51,002 nucleotides of DNA. Origin: Caryophanales bacterium UBA5729 (GTDB lineage: Bacteria > Bacillota_I > Bacilli_A > Izemoplasmatales > Hujiaoplasmataceae). How positions within the stretch are numbered: position 1 is the first letter of the stretch; each line of letters begins with the position of its first letter. The stretch spans positions 1-51,002 of the forward strand of contig DIGF01000010.1 of assembly GCA_002419505.1 (NCBI GenBank), written 5' to 3'. Below the pieces are notes generated by a model that worked only from the letters and a program-made list of their open reading frames with translations, did not search any database and was not told the origin of the DNA. The translations under genes and the position numbers were made by a program. Positions 50,871-51,002 of this stretch are shown here, in pieces.

Positions 50871-50901
50871 ATTAATACTCCTTTGTTTTTTTCTCGTAAG
50901 T

Positions 50902-50930
50902 ATTATACCATAAAATTACATTTTAATAAA
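50902..50930 (-). promoter_or_regulatory. probable promoter of rplY
   Basis: On the minus strand TTTATT (50930-50925) and TATAAT (50907-50902) with a 17-bp spacer, about 30 bases before the start. The remaining 72 bases to the window edge show no gene. Confidence 0.55.
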
Positions 50931-51002
50931 CTTTTGTAAGCAAACAACATTATGAGTTTCGTTATATGCAGTACATTTCATAGCGTAAAATATCTTGTGT
51001 AA

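Overview
The window is about 51 kb of AT-rich DNA (roughly 30 percent GC by eye) with compact operons, AGGAGG-type ribosome sites and TTGACA/TATAAT promoters. TGA is used as a true stop (for example at the ends of the genes at 11879 and 43809) and Trp is TGG, so the code is standard. Gene content (Pot polyamine ABC genes with an enlarged PotA, KtrB, Ctc/L25, PepT, M29 aminopeptidase, many Thr-rich lipoproteins) points to a low-GC Bacillota or Mollicutes-related lineage with the standard code (Acholeplasma / Izemoplasma / Haloplasma type). That placement is inference. I saw no rRNA, tRNA, CRISPR array, transposase, prophage or replication origin.

Layout. 0.1-1.3 kb: LysE-type exporter and beta-phosphoglucomutase. 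1.5-5.5 kb: potABCD polyamine importer. 5.7-6.9 kb: thioredoxin and an unusual thioredoxin reductase lacking the usual NADPH-site motifs. 7.0-7.4 kb: SSAT-like acetyltransferase. 7.5-32.05 kb: one strand-uniform run of 15 genes that reads as a single operon of about 24.5 kb for beta-1,3-glucan (laminarin-like) use. It starts at a near-consensus promoter at 32021-32049, overlapped by a cre-like site and a 16-bp perfect palindrome, and ends at a terminator at 7504-7531. 32.1-43.8 kb: guanylate-kinase-like protein, KtrB, an esterase/acyltransferase/DUF6320-like trio, PepT, CorA, two paralogous membrane proteins flanking a nonsense-mutated AAC(3) gene, and a gamma-glutamyltransferase-like protein. 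43.8-50.9 kb: PlsC-like acyltransferase, SagB-type nitroreductase, MsrB, Ldh2-type dehydrogenase, M29 aminopeptidase, an AraC regulator and ribosomal protein L25.

How the glucan genes may work together (inference): a surface GH16 lipoprotein with FN3 and CBM6 modules cuts the polymer. A large CBM4-like lipoprotein and two solute-binding proteins (one fused to membrane-anchored beta-sandwich modules) capture fragments. Two MalF/MalG-type permease pairs import them, accompanied by an NHL/TPR/Yip1 membrane protein and a DUF5696-like exported protein. Inside the cell a second GH16, a GH5 exo-glucanase-like enzyme, a GH30 enzyme (for beta-1,6 branches) and a GH94/149/161-type phosphorylase finish the breakdown. 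A LacI-family regulator encoded in the operon is the likely local switch. No import ATPase is encoded with these permeases, so a shared one elsewhere is expected.

The least described part is the 10.9-23.5 kb cassette: double permease pair, fused binding protein, NHL/TPR/Yip1 protein and DUF5696-like protein. No gene-free stretch exceeds about 300 bases; the longest (5458-5714) holds the pot promoter and the trx terminator, and nothing else I recognise.
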